NCBI GenBank assembly: GCA_025765615.1
Contig: JAIVFJ010000045.1
Location: 186,001-250,000 of the forward strand
Direction of reading: 5' to 3'
Origin: Zopfochytrium polystomum
Taxonomy: Eukaryota > Chytridiomycota > Chytridiomycetes > Chytridiales > Chytridiaceae
DNA: 64,000 bases
Position numbers and translations under genes: made by a program. Below, piece after piece: positions 20,578 through 32,608 of this stretch. A model generated the notes under the pieces. It saw only the letters and a list, made by a program, of their open reading frames with translations. It was not told where the DNA came from and made no database searches. How positions within the stretch are numbered: the stretch's first letter is position 1; each line of letters starts with the position of its first letter.

Positions 20578-22308
20578 TCAACCCTTCACTTTGCTCCGCG
20601 ACGCTTCAGACCGATGGAACAGTCTCGAGACCAAAATCGAAAGGCCCCACTTGCGAATAACGGGAGAAGAGCGCCGCTCAACCCGTCCCGCCGCCTCGTT
20701 CCTTCGCGACTCGCCCCCCTCCTCCTCCGCCCACGCACCTCGCTCCGCCCTGACGACGAACCACCGCTCCTGCCTCACCACGATGCCCGACCCTACGTCC
20801 GTCCACGCGTCCTCCACAAACGCGACACACAGGTCCCGTTCGTCAGCTTCGTTGTCGTCACGGGCGACGACCGCGAGCGTCGCGCTGCCGCTGGCAACGT
20901 CGATTGCTGCCAACTGCACGGCTTTCGGCGTCCGCGTCCGCGGCTCCAGCGACGGCCACGCAAACATGTCGCACCAGCTGAAAACGCGCGTGTCGTCCAT
21001 GTCCATCGGCGACGGCCGCTTTGGGAATACGTATTCGGCGAGGAGGAGGCTGTGCACCGACGGGCGTACGGGAGGTGGGTTAAGGCGGTCGACAATGTCC
21101 GGCGGCGGCGGCGTGAGTCGGTATAGATAGACTTCGCGCTTGAGGGGAAGGTAGAATTCAGCAGCCACCGCGTGGCTTGCAAACATGTTTCCCGTGCAAA
21201 GGCAGGGTCGGTCGGGATCGGGTCCTTCGAGCCGGAGCCTGGCTTTGGCGAATGGGAAATGAACAAAGCCGCCTTCTTTGACGTAGCGCGATCCGTCCAA
21301 TGAGCGATATTCCAGCGCCGCCTCCCACCCTGCTGACTGGATGGGATTCCCTTGTTTCTCGAGAGTTAGCTCGCCGCACGCGCTGATGGAGAAGCAAGAC
21401 TCGTCGTCGCTCAGCCGGAGGAGAGCCCGTAGGACACGCTTCGATTCGGGGATACATAAGAAAGCAGAAAAGTACCGCCGGTCGGCCCACGGGCCCATCT
21501 CGCTTAGTCGGCGTTTCTTGAGAGCCTCTGTCCCAAAGGCAGCCGCAAGCGCATCGTTGAAGCTGGCAGTGAGGCTGTCGTCCAGCGTTAAATCCTCTGC
21601 TCCGTCGACCCACCGATACACAAGAAAGCGGGCTGCTCCGCGACGACCTGCCGTCGGCCGCCGATCCGCGCGGCGCTTCGGCAAAGAGCAGGTCTGTCCC
21701 GTGCATTTGAAAGGACGTCCCAGCCAGCAAGGTCGGGCGAAAGCCGCGAAGCGCTGCCAGAGAGGATGTCAAAGAATACGAAGCCGTGTGGTGGCGCACG
21801 CGGCAGCGTGGGACAGTTCGACGTCGGGCACGACGACCCCCGTCCTCGACTTGAAGTAGCACGGCGTGCCACCCCGCGGTTTGTGGACGGTTTCGATGTG
21901 CAGGATTCGGCGGGACGCGACCCACGCCGTCGAGGACGAGGAGAGAGCTGTCGATTCCGGGGCGGCGGACAGGTCTGGGATGCGAGGGACACGCTGGCGA
22001 AGGTGGGCAGTCGGAGCGATGTGGAAAGATGTGGGGCTGGGGACGGCGGGGTCGCGGCGCCGCGCAAAGTCGATGAGTTCGTGGACGGGCGCGGAGGCGC
22101 GGATGCAGTGCAGGCCGTCGTGCGGGAAGCCGAGGGCGGCGCCGAGGCGGGCGATCTTGCGCAGCCACAGTGGGCGGTTGAGGCGGAGGCGCCGGCTGAT
22201 GGAGCGGCAGGTTGCGGCGAGGCTGAGCAAGGTGGGTGTGTCGCAAGTGACGGCGATGTCGATCAGGACATCGTCGCAGGTGCAAAGCAGATCGGATACC
22301 CGAGGCAT
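20578..22308 (-). CDS. F-box-like protein of unknown function, two exons
   Basis: Exons 21780-22308 and 20578-21647 with a 132-nt intron (GTATTC...CGGCAG); 532 residues with no frame break. The N-terminus, MPRVSDLLCTCDDVLIDIAV followed by TCDTPTLLSLAATCRSISRR, fits an F-box helix arrangement (ubiquitin-ligase substrate adaptor). The remainder has no known domain. A C-terminal half with alternating strands (VYLYRLTPPPPDIVDRL, VFSWCDMFAWPSLEP, VQLAAIDVASGSATLAVVAR) could be a beta-propeller-like or lectin-like receptor domain, which is speculative. Without the intron the region looks like three different frames, which could be mistaken for frameshifts; the splice phases match exactly, so I prefer the intron. 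Confidence 0.72.
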
Positions 22309-22938
22309 CGCCGTGCCCCAAGTGAGTGATTTTTGGTGGGCAAACACAGCCGCTGGCTGAGCCACCTCCGGATCAACTCATCCCCTCAAATAGCCAAAAA
22401 TGCGGCGGCTGGTCGAAGCTCTAGAGCTGGCCTAGGGTCGACAGACAGCTCCATTCCATCCCGCCCCACCATCGATCCATATACTTTGGGCGAACGCACC
22501 GTCGACAAGTGGACGTGGACCCGTACACCTGTCTCGTGCAAGCGAGTAGCGAGTGCGCGCTGTACTAACATTCCGAGGAGGAAAAGAAAGCGTCCACCGC
22601 CGGCGCCGCCGCCGTGATACTTTCCGTGTACCACCACCAACCGCAACGCCTGGACTCCACCCGACGTCAAAATGGACATGTCAAGGTCCGAAAGGATAGA
22701 CAGTGGTGGTGGCGCGCGCGGTGGGTGGATCCTTTTTTTCGACAGAATTTTTTATCCTTTTCTGGTCTGGGGGCCGCCTGTCTCGCCTCACCTCCCTCTC
22801 ACACACACACTCTCTCTCTCTCTCTCTTCTCTGTCTGTCTGTCTCGCATAGACCTGTCGACTTTACAATAAATACAAAGCCACCCACCCACCCACCAGCA
22901 AAAAACCACCCACCGTGCACACACACACGAGAGTTGCA
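22309..22938. other. divergent promoter region with CA/CT tract
   Basis: Lies between the F-box-like gene (-) and the carboxylesterase gene (+). A CACA-CTCTCT-GTCT tract at about 22801-22845 and CCAC repeats at 22880-22900 lie 40-140 nt before the esterase ATG. Confidence 0.55.
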
Positions 22939-25113
22939 ATGCGCTTCACCTCATTGTCCGTCCTCCTTGGCCTCACGGCTGCCGGGACCGTCGCTTCCGC
23001 CGCTGCCGTACCCCCACCGTGCGACAAGAACGGCGCCGCCGACGCCACCGCAGACCACTGCTACTACGCCGCCCTCGCTGCCGCCGCCGCTTCCGACAGC
23101 ACTTCGTACGAAGGGCCTCTGAGCAACCTGGTCGTTGACGACACCCCCTACGGCGCCCTCCCCGACCCGGCGCCCCACTACCCCGCCGGATCGGCCTACA
23201 AGGACGATGACACCAAGGATGATGATGGCGAGGACGACAGCGGCGAGGACGACGACAGCAGCAGCGACAACCACACCACTCAGCTCAGCAAGGAGCACCA
23301 TCACGACTCCAACAAGGTCAAGCTGAGCTACGTGAGTGTGTGCTCAGCGCTTAGGTCCCCCACACCGCAAGCCGATGCATCTGGCTGATCTCTCTCGTTG
23401 CCAACTTTTCAACCTTTTCCAGGGAACGTTTACCGGCTTCACGTTCTCGCCTTACAACGACAAGATCAAGGTAAAGGTCCACCTCGGCATCCCCTATGCG
23501 CAGCCTCCCGTGGGCGATCTGCGTTTTCTTGCGCCAAGGCCCATCACGACGAACCTGGGTGATCGAAATGCGACTGCGTACGGTGCCAGCTGCATCCAGA
23601 ACATGAATGCGGCGAATCCTTACAATACCTCTGAAGGTGAGCGGGTTGCGTAATGCTGCGTGCCTAGGGTCTTGCGTCTGTGCTGGAAATCTGACCCTTG
23701 TGACACGACCATCCCACATAATTGCTTCGATTCAAAGACTGCCTCTTCCTCAACGTCTTTGCCCCCAAGCGCATCCACCACGGCACAAAGCTGCCCGTCA
23801 TGGTCTGGCTGCATGGCGGCAACTTTGACAAGGGCTCGTCGACGGCGGCAAACCTCAACGGGTCCACGCTGGTGCACCGCTCGGTGGAGTACGGCCAGGA
23901 CGTGGTTGTGGTCACGGTCAACTACCGCGTCGGCGTCTTTGGCTTCCTCGCGTCGCCCGAGATCCAGGCCGCCAACGCGTCCAACGCCGGCCTGCGCGAC
24001 CAGATCCTCGCGTTCCGCTGGGTCCGCGACAACATTGCAAAGTTTGGCGGCGACCCGACCAAGGTGACGGCGTTCGGCCACTCGGCCGGCAGCTGCTCCA
24101 TCGCGAACCACCTCACGGCCACCCTCCCCGCCAGCGACCCGGCGCCGCTGTTCCACGCCGCCATCATGGGCTCCGGCGGCGTCAGCTTCGGATACACCTT
24201 CAACTGGACCCGCGTCTACAACACGGCGTTCGCCGGCTTCCGCGCCGCGACCAATTGCGCCGACCTTAGCGTGCCTCCGCGCGCTCCCGGCCTCGACGCT
24301 GCTCACGGCGCAGAACGCCGTCGAGGCGAAAGGCGTCGCGTTCCGCCCGTACATTGACGGCGACTACATCCCTGTCAACCCGCAGAAGCGGCTCCTCACC
24401 GGCGACTTCCAGCACGTGCCCGTCTTCATCGGCACCAACACCGACGAGGGCACGCAGTACGCCACCGTCAACACCACCGCGGGCTTCAACAGCCTCATCG
24501 CGAAAACCTTCCCGGGCCTCCCCGACGCGCTCGTCGCGAAGGCCTACTCGTTCTACCCGCTCGACAAGTACGCAAACACCTCTTTCGGACCCGACGCCGC
24601 GCCGTTCCTCGCCGCCGCCGACCTCTCGGGCGACTTTGCCCTCCACTGCCCGTCCCAGCGCGTCGCGGACGCCTACGCGAGCTTCTCCAAGGCCGTCGAC
24701 CCCGCGGACGGCCGCCCGCTCGTGTACCGATACAGATTCAACCACCTTGCCGACGTACATCCCCGCCGACCAGCTCATCTACGGTGTCGCGCACACGTAC
24801 GAGGTGCCGTTCATCTTCAACGCAGAGGTGACTGCTAGCACCAGCGACCCCGCCGAAAAAGTGCTCGCGCGCGACATGGCCAGCGTGTGGACGTATTTCG
24901 CGAAATGGGGCGGACAAAAGGGGTTGAACGGGATGGTCGGGGCAGACTATCCCGGACTGGCCAAAGTACGCGGCGGACCCCGCGCTCCCCGCCGGCGGCG
25001 GCAAGAGGATCCGCTTCGACGACGGAAACCAGTATGTGCTCGAGGTCGACAATGTGCGATCGGACAAGTGCGCGTTTTGGAGTGGGTTCACTACAAAGGT
25101 GTCGTCACCGTGA
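22939..25113 (+). CDS. secreted type-B carboxylesterase with an acidic N-terminal linker, three frame breaks
   Basis: Alpha/beta-hydrolase of the carboxylesterase type-B (cholinesterase/lipase) family. Exons start 22939-23331, 23423-23636 and 23738 to the end, with introns 23332-23422 and 23637-23737. The signal peptide is MRFTSLSVLLGLTAAGTVAS. It is followed by an unusual Asp/Glu/Ser-rich linker (about residues 90-125) before the catalytic domain (GTFTGFTF). The domain shows IPYAQPPVGDLRF, EDCLFLNVFAPK, the oxyanion hole VWLHGGNF, NYRVGVFGFLA, the nucleophile in FGHSAGSCS, the acid region GTNTDEGTQY and a His in YGVAHTYEVPFIF. Single extra bases break the frame near 24271 (before CLRALPAS), near 24733 (before DSTTLPTYIPADQL) and near 24954 (before DWPKYAADPALPAGGGKRI). 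With these skipped the protein ends at 25111-25113. Substrate not predictable. Confidence 0.88.
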
Positions 25114-28100
25114 AGAGGGCGGGGACACATTGGGGGCGGGGGCACGTTGATTTCCCCGCTTTTCCCTCGCCTTTTTTTTTGCAGTTTGTTCCTCTTTCTC
25201 GTTTCATTTCTTAGTCTCATCCTCATCTTACCGATTTATACAGCGCAGTCATCCTCGTTTTTCTGGGTAGCGGCGCTTATCTGTTCTTTTCTTTCTCCTT
25301 GTGCCTTGGATTCCCTCTAGTTGCGAGTTTGCTTCTTCGGACGCTGCCTTCGTCAGAGCGTGGCCAGTAGGTCCGCTGGAACGGGCCCGGAGTAGCATGC
25401 AAGGGTGCATTAATAAGAATTTTGAACGAGCGTGGAGTTTGCTGTTGGGAGCGTTATCGGTTTTACTCGTTGTTTGGTGGTCTTTTTTTGGTTCCTTCTT
25501 TTTCATTTTTTTTTTTCATGCTAAACAAGGGCCAGCCCTCGTGAAAGCGACGGGCAGAGGAGGGAGGTGGAAGTGCCTGCTGCAAAAGCAACAAGTTTGG
25601 AGGGGCGAGAGGGGAAAAAATAGACCGCGCGATAGCCCAGTCCAATGCCAAATTTCGAGGGGCGCTCCTCACTTCCGGGGGAGGGCGTTCGTGTGGTTCG
25701 GTTGCACGCGAAACGTTTTTGCCCAATGGGGCGATGTGGCGGTGAAGACCGGACCGACAGGACCAACCGCTGGACTCCCCTCCCACCCCAAGCAAGATAC
25801 TAGTGTTAGACCGACAGTCGCGTGGTGAGTGTGGAGGCTTTTGTTGTTGTTCCTCTGGATTTCCTTGGCCTTCCCTCCCCGACGACGACAACCGCCGTCG
25901 CATTGTGCTGTGACGTGCGACCGTGTCCGCCGCAGCCATCGATGCAGGCCCGCGACTGGGGGGGCACGGAAAGCTATTGCGGGGAGGAGACGCCATCACA
26001 CGTTTTTTCTTTTTTCTTTTTTTTTGGGGGGAGTCCAACGGATGAAAGAAACAAAACGTCACAGAACTTGCTTCCTTCTCTGGGATATTTCGGATGGGAG
26101 ACAGAGAGAGAGAGGATCGAGGGCTCTTGATTGGTCAGAGGATCCAGCCAGCCATGCAAGGGGACTTTTCTCTGCCGTTGTTGTTGTTGTTGTTGTTGTC
26201 GTTTGCTCAAAAAGCGGGGGGGCTTACTCATTTTGCGTCTGGTGGAATGGGTGGACTTGTTACTTTGTTCTCTCTCTCTCTCTCTCGGATGGGCCTCGGA
26301 AAACAACGACAAAATCCAAAATATCATTTTCCAACCGACCGGATTGGGCCAATTAAATTTGGCGTGCAAACGGTCGAGAAAAAAAAATTCAAAGCAAACG
26401 AAAAAAGAAAACAGAAAAAAACCAACAACAAAGAATCGACGAAACAATTTGAATGTTTGAAAGAAAGAAAGGAAAGAAAGAACGAGAAAGAGAGAGAAAG
26501 TAAAGAAAAAACAAGCAAAGCATGACTCCAAAATCCGCGCTCTGTCTGTCTGTCAGTCTTCCCAATGCAGGAAACCGTCATTCATCGACAATTGGAATCA
26601 GGGAGGGAATCTTGATGGCCGGAATCGATGCGGAGAAAGAGAGAGAGAGAGAGAGAAGCAAGAGAAACAAGACTGCGAGGCAGACAGAGTAAGAGACTTC
26701 TTCAGTGAGGCTCTCAGGCAACAATACAAAACAGAACAACTTCATTCCCTTGTCCTCCATCCATCCTCACCTCCAGCAGCAAGAACCGTCGAACCCCCGC
26801 CTAACCCCCACTCTCCTCGTCAGTACACAGCGTCAATAGTTCCACGCTCGACGTCGGTGCGCACTTTGGCTGGTGGAGACCAGGACGAAATAGGGCGGGT
26901 CGGTCGCACGTCAGGAGCAACCGTGGAGCCAGCAAAGGGACAGCCCCCACCCAATCTTCTGTCACCACCCCACCATCTGACTGCCGCTTCGAGATCGTTC
27001 GTTCAGCAGCGTTGTCGTCTTTCGAAACCACCAGTTTTAGGGTAAGGTTGCACACCTCTCCTCACCCCCTCGCTCCGCTCCGCGCACCTCCCACCCAAAC
27101 CGGGCCTCTCCTCCCTTCCATCCGCCACATGGCCAATTCGTTGGATGCTGAAATCTTCCGCTGAGGGGAGCTGGAGTCCTTTGGCTTTGTGGTGTTGCCA
27201 TCTCTCTCCCTCTCTCGCCCTCTCTGCCTTTCAAGCGTTGCATTGTCTCTCTCTCGTTTTTTCTCGATCGTCTCTCTCTCTCGCCTACCACATTTTCATT
27301 GGTCCAAACCACACCCGACGCACCCGACCCCCGAATCCGCCTGTTTAAGTTCCATGATGCGACATTGGCTCAACCCACGCGATCAATCTAATCGGGTCCA
27401 AAGGGATCGAACGCGTGTGTGCGTGCGTGGGCCTGTCGCTTCGCCTTTCTCCTGAACTATCGGCAAATTTGCCTGTCTGTCTCTCTGTCTCCACCGCCTG
27501 CCTCTTCCTACCTTCATTCCAAAAAAGGAAAAGGAAGCCGGTTGGTTGGTTGCGGCCAGTCGTCGGGAGAAATATTTGGCGGGAGGCACCTCCGAAGAAT
27601 GACTCGTCGCCAACCCCACACATTGGAATCCACGGGGATGATTGACGGCGAAGCGACACGCACACCAACACGCCCTCTCTCACGCTCTCGCTCGCTCTCC
27701 CCACCCTCTGGCTCTGTCGCTCTGTCTCTGTCTGACATGTCCTTCCACCCGGCTTTTGACGGAAGAGTCATCCTTGGCTGCTGCTGTAATGGTGACAAAT
27801 TTGAGAGAAACTACAGACAAGAGACTGCCACAGTGCGGATGCCTCCCCCTGTCGTGGAAGCGGTCTCTGTGTCTCTCACCCTCTCTCTCTTTCTCTCTTT
27901 CTCTCTGTCTCTGTCTCTCTCTGTCTCTGTCTCTCTCTCTGTCTCTGTCTCATTCTCTCTCTCTCTGTCTGTCCCGATCTACCTCACTCTCACTTTTCCC
28001 AAAGAGGAAACCTGCACCGAGTGAGGTGTCATCACCGCTCGGCTGCTCGCCCTTTCTCTTCCGAGGGTGTATAAAAAAACATCCTCGCCCGCTTACGATT

Positions 28101-28273
28101 CCACTCGACCTCCCAACCCGCCTCTGCTACTACTACTGCTACTCCCCGCCCGCACGCGATCCAGCCCCCTCCGAACCGCGGTCCCACCTGCCCCTTAAGG
28201 TTCCAACAGCCAATTCCAAACCCCAAAACGCTAACACGACTTCAACCCCCCCGCAGGTGTCGCTTCACAGGCC
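25114..28273. other. 3.1-kb gene-free stretch with simple sequence
   Basis: Many T-, A- and CT-rich tracts and only low-complexity ORFs. CT tracts occur at about 26268-26285, 27200-27290 and 27868-27973. The last 200 nt before 28274 are C-rich and probably 5' UTR of the velvet gene, with two possible acceptor sites (CCCGCAG, CTTCACAG) just before the ATG, so a 5' UTR intron is possible. Confidence 0.5.
27868..27973. repeat. CT/GTCT pyrimidine tract upstream of the velvet gene
   Basis: About 100 nt of almost pure CTCT and GTCT on the coding strand, 300 nt upstream of the velvet ATG. Confidence 0.85.
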
Positions 28274-30081
28274 ATGATCACCTCCTCCTCTAGCCACTCG
28301 ACGGCGTCAGCCTCTCGAGCCTCCATCTTTGGTACCCCCACCACCACCGTAGGGCCAAGCCTCACCACCACCTTGTTCGACGACGTTTACGAGAACGTTC
28401 GCCTGCACCTCGTCATCAAGCAGCAGCCTGTGCGCGCCCGCAAGAGCGGCTTCTCCAACTGCAAAGACAGACGACTGGTGTAAGTTGGGCCAAAGTGATC
28501 TTGCAGTTTTCGCGACAATTCTGGAACAAATGACGAAGATTGGTGCTGATCGTGCCATGTTTTTTTTCTTTTCTTTTTTGACTTTCCATGTTCGCCGCTT
28601 GAACATGCAGCGACCCACCCCCTATCCTCCAACTTTTCGCATCGACTAAAGATGGTCGTCCAGCTCTAGTCCCGTAAGCACCACCTTTTTATTCAATCTC
28701 TTTGGGATATATAATTTCCGTACTTTGGCATTAACCCATCCCAACGGCAGGCCAGATCTGTACCCTTTCTTGGTCTGCCACGCTTCGCTGTGGTCTCCGA
28801 ACGGTCGGGAGGACAGATCGGTTGTGATCAAGGAAACCGGAGTGGTCGTCAGCCTGGCGGGTAAATACACCGTGGACGTTCTCGGCGATGACTCCCCACC
28901 GCCTGTTCCGACTTCCTTTCAAGAAAATGACGGCGAGCAGCGTGCGCGGCAACCCGTCGGTGCCGCCGATGCCAAAGGCCGCGCCGCGGCTCTGCTCACC
29001 CCACAGAGCATGGAGACGGGAAGCCCCGCATCAGCGATCGATGTCCCTCCGGCTCGTCGACACCTGCCTCCTCCCCTGAGGCTTCCGTCCATGAAGGACC
29101 TCGAGCAGACCCTCGCGGCCGCCCGCGCTATTTCTTCCACAGGCACAACCCCGAGGCCCCTTATGCCGTCACAGCCACTTCCCCAGCAGACGCAAACAGG
29201 CCGGCCGTCTACATCTTCTTTCCAAGCCCTCCCCTCGTCTCATATTACCCCCTCGTCGCTTCACCTTCAGCAGCCGCACAGCCACCTGGACCACTCCGCG
29301 CCTTGCATCCTCGCCAACAATCCCGACCCGCCTCCCCTCGCCCCCGTGCGACCCAGCTGGCAGCTGCCCCTGCCACCGCCGTTCGCGCCCAGTCGCAAGT
29401 CATCATTGTCGTCAGCATCATCGTCTTCGCCGTCTCCCTTCGCCGCTGACTTCCGCTTGCCACCCGGCACCGCCAACCACAAGCGCCAGCGCCCCGCCGA
29501 CGACGACGCCGATCCGCGCAACCCGTCGTCCTCGCCGTCCGACACCGACTCGGCGCAGCGAAACCCGCGACAACGTCGCCGGCCGCTGTTGCCCGCCATC
29601 CCCACCACCACTGGCGCACAGGAACCGCCGCAAGCCCACAACTACCACCACCACCACCACAGCCACCACGGCCCCCCACAGAACACCGCCCCGCACCCCG
29701 CAGCCCCCCACGCGGCCCCCGTCCCCGCGGCAACGGCCGCGCCCGCCGCGGACCGGCACCCCTCCCCGCGCCAATCAGCGTCCCCCGGCGCCGCGGGCTC
29801 GCCACCACCGCAGCAGCAGCAGCCGCGGCACACGGTGCTGCGGTGCCTGCTGGGCTCGCTGTCCTCCATGTGCCAGATCCTACACGACACGGACGACCGC
29901 GACGGCTACTTTTTCACGTTCCCGGACCTGTCGGTGCGGCTGCAGGGGCTGTACCGTTTGCGGTTTGTCGTCGTCGATGTCAGGTAAGGGGCCTTTTTTT
30001 TTTTGCCTTTGGAGGGTAGGCTCCCCGCGGTGTTGCCGAAGTGCTGACTCTTTACATTCGTGTCTTCGTGCCTTCAACCTC

Positions 30082-30120
<39 letters not shown>

Positions 30121-30540
30121 GAACGTCATTTCGCGTAATATATTGGTTCAATGCAGGCACTGCAAGTCGGTTGCCCTGGCGTGGTCCGACGTATTTGAAG
30201 TGTTTTCGGCAAAGATGTTTCCGGGGATGACGCGTAAGTTTTGTTCGTTTGTATTCTTCTCTGCGTCTGCTTGGATCCTCACGCGCCCGCCCTTTCATTA
30301 TATATTTTTTTCTCCTTTTTTTTCTCAAACCAACTTCACCCAGAATCCACCCCGCTCTCGCGCCGGTTCGCGAGGCAGGGCGTCGGAATCCACATTCGGT
30401 TCGATCCAAAGGCGGACGCGTTCCGGCCCGTTTCCGCCGCCGCCGCCCCCGCCGCGCCGGCGACCGGCGGCACGCAGTGGGGTCCCATCGGCGTGGGCGG
30501 AGGCGTCAGTACTGATGAGGAAGGGGATGGCGATGAATGA
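28274..30540 (+). CDS. velB: VelB-type velvet domain regulator with a 300-residue insertion
   Basis: Velvet proteins are fungal NF-kB-fold transcription regulators of development and secondary metabolism; VelB pairs with VeA or VosA and enters the nucleus. Five exons: 28274-28479, 28611-28673, 28751-29983, 30157-30233 and 30344-30540, all phase-consistent, 591 residues, no frame break. First velvet half: VRLHLVIKQQPVRARKSGF, KDRRLVDPPPILQLF, FLVCHASLWSP. Second half: LRCLLGSLSSMCQILHD, GYFFTFPDLSVRLQGLYRLR, LAWSDVFEVFSAKMFPGMTQ, STPLSRRFARQGVGIHIR. Between them lies a Pro/Ser/His/Gln-rich insertion of about 300 residues including a KRQRP basic patch. An insertion at this place is the hallmark of VelB as opposed to VeA and VosA. 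Intron 3 carries a 34-nt A run. The acidic tail ends STDEEGDGDE. Confidence 0.9.
30085..30118. repeat. 34-nt A homopolymer inside velvet intron 3
   Basis: Uninterrupted A run between the donor at 29984 and the acceptor at 30156. Confidence 0.95.
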
Positions 30541-31087
30541 GCGCGCAGCTTCTCGACTATTTGTGTTATTGCCGTGCCCAATTTTTTCTTTTTTTATGTG
30601 GCCAATATGCGGGCGGCCTTCTTTTCGCATACCCAACCCCCACTTCTGTTTGCGCGGTGGTGGGGGAGGCGGAAAGGAAGAACTAGAGTAAGCTGAGCCC
30701 ATTTCTCCTTTTATATTTTTGCGTTGCCCTTTTTTATTGCTGTGGTTGCTTCTTCCCGTGATTCCCCCCCCATCCAATTTTTTGCCTCGGGCTTCTGTTA
30801 TTATAGCTTTTCTCTTCCTTGGCCACACCCACCACCAAACACCCTCTTTTTCACACATTGTTTGTTAAACTGATAGGATAGGATCTTTTTGTGGCGAGGA
30901 CGGGCGAACAGCCGTGGTAAATATCATATTAGGGCCGGAGGACTGAATTAGTTGAGTGTTTGGCTGTCGTTGGCTTGGAAGTATGGGTTTCGCTTCTTGT
31001 TTCACTGTCTCTGAAAGCCCGATTGGGAGGAGATAACGGCCATAGACAGAGAGACAGAGCGAGATCTGGCAGAAAAACACAACAAAA
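30541..31087. other. intergenic region
   Basis: T-rich 3' flank of the velvet gene followed by the promoter of the carrier gene. No other feature. Confidence 0.5.
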
Positions 31088-32608
31088 ATGCCCGCAGCAG
31101 CAGCAGCAGCGCCCGCCGCCTCCGCCCCACCAAAGGCCCGCTCGGCGTCGTCGTCGTCGTCGTCGTCCACCCAGACCGCCAAAGAGCTCCTCGCAGGATC
31201 CATCGGCGGCATCGTCCAGGTCCGTCCTTTGCGCGCTTGCGCTTGCGCTTTCCCGCATGCCGCCATTTGCACTGTCGCGTTCGACGCGAAGAGCGCGAAG
31301 TCTTCTCTCTCACAACCCTGCACCACCCGCCCCGATCGCCGGTCGGGATCTGACGATCGCAAGACTTTAATTGATTACTGACGCTTGACGCCCCCACCCG
31401 CCCCCCTTCATCCTGCCAACACCGCTTATCACTGGCAACGTGGCGATCGATCGCCGCTGGTCGCGCGCACTACGCGATCGATTGCTTCGCGTGTCGAACA
31501 TAGGTCCTCTCCGGTCAGGTAATCGCGATCACGTCTCCTTTTACTTTTCTTTCTTTTCTCTCAACCGACCTCCTTACCAATTAACCATTACCCGCCCTCC
31601 CCTCCCCCCCAGCCCTTCGACACGGTCAAAGTCCGCCTCCAGACCCAAGCCGGCCAATACACCTCCGCCCTCGACTGCGTCCGCAAAACCTACCGCAACG
31701 AAGGCATCGCCGGCTTCTACAAGGGCACCCTCACCCCGCTCCTCGGCATTGGCGCCTGCGTCTCGATCCAGTTCGCCGCCCTCGAATCCGCAAAGCGATG
31801 GTTCGCCCGCCGCAACGCCGCCGCCTCCGCCGCCTCCGCCGCGGTCCCCGGTGGCAGCCCGTCGTCGGCGGCGTCCGCGTCGTCGACACCGTGGCTCTCG
31901 ACCTCGCAGCTCTTTGCCGCCGGCGCCGTCTCGGGCGTCGCAAACTCGGTGCTCTCAGGCCCCATCGAGCACGTCCGCATCCGGCTGCAAGTGCAGTCCG
32001 GCGCGCCCGGTGCGACAGCCTACTCCGGGCCGGTCGACTTTGCGAAAAAGGTCGTCGCGCGTCACGGGCTCTTCCGCGGGCTGTACAAGGGCCAGTGGAT
32101 CACGCTGCTGAGGGAGGCCGCAGGGTACGGCGTGTACTTTTGCACGTACGAGAGCCTCGTGCAGAGCAGGATGCGCGCGATGGGCACGACGAGGAGGGAC
32201 GCGGTCGAAACGTGGAGGCAGTGCGTGTACGGCGCTGCGAGCGGGTATACGCTGTGGCTGGTGATTTACCCGGTGGTGAGTATCTTTTTTCGGTTTCTTT
32301 TTGCTGCTTCGTTGTCCCCCGTGTGTGTTCTGTGCGCGTGGTTTGGGGTCGGCCCCACTCAGTACCCCACCCTGGTTAACCCCCCCCCGCCCCCCCAGGA
32401 CGCGATCAAGTCCAAGATCCAGACCGACGGCTTTGACGCGGCGACGCGCAAGTACTCGTCGTCGTTCGACTGCGCGCGCAAGACGTTCGCCGCCGAAGGG
32501 CTCGCCGGGTTCTACCGCGGCTTTGGCACGTGCCTCCTCAGGGCCGGGCCGGTGAATGCCGTCACGTTTGTCGCGTACGAGGTCGCCATGAACGTGCTCG
32601 GGCGGTGA
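31088..32608 (+). CDS. mitochondrial carrier family protein (SLC25; YMC1/carnitine-carrier-like)
   Basis: Inner-membrane solute carrier, 339 residues. Exons 31088-31219, 31504-31518, 31613-32275 and 32399-32608. The second exon is only 15 nt and encodes VLSGQ, so that GGIVQ-VLSGQ-PFDTVKVRLQ forms the first carrier signature. All three repeats are present: PFDTVKVRLQ with YKGTLTPL, GPIEHVRIRLQVQ with YKGQWITLLREAAGYGVYF, and YPVDAIKSKIQTD with YRGFGTCLLRAGPVNAVTF. The third repeat and the ending EVAMNVLGR are closest to the Ymc1/Crc1/ORNT branch (amino acid or carnitine-type substrates). The second signature has P-I-E instead of P-x-D, as in many members. The N-terminal 30 residues are Ala/Ser-rich, and a poly-Ala/Ser stretch lengthens the loop before repeat 2. 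No frame break. Confidence 0.92.

Noticed and set aside
21648..21779. Apparent triple frameshift in the second F-box-like gene
   Set aside because: A 132-nt intron with GTATTC donor and CGGCAG acceptor joins the two halves in the correct phase, so no frameshift is needed.
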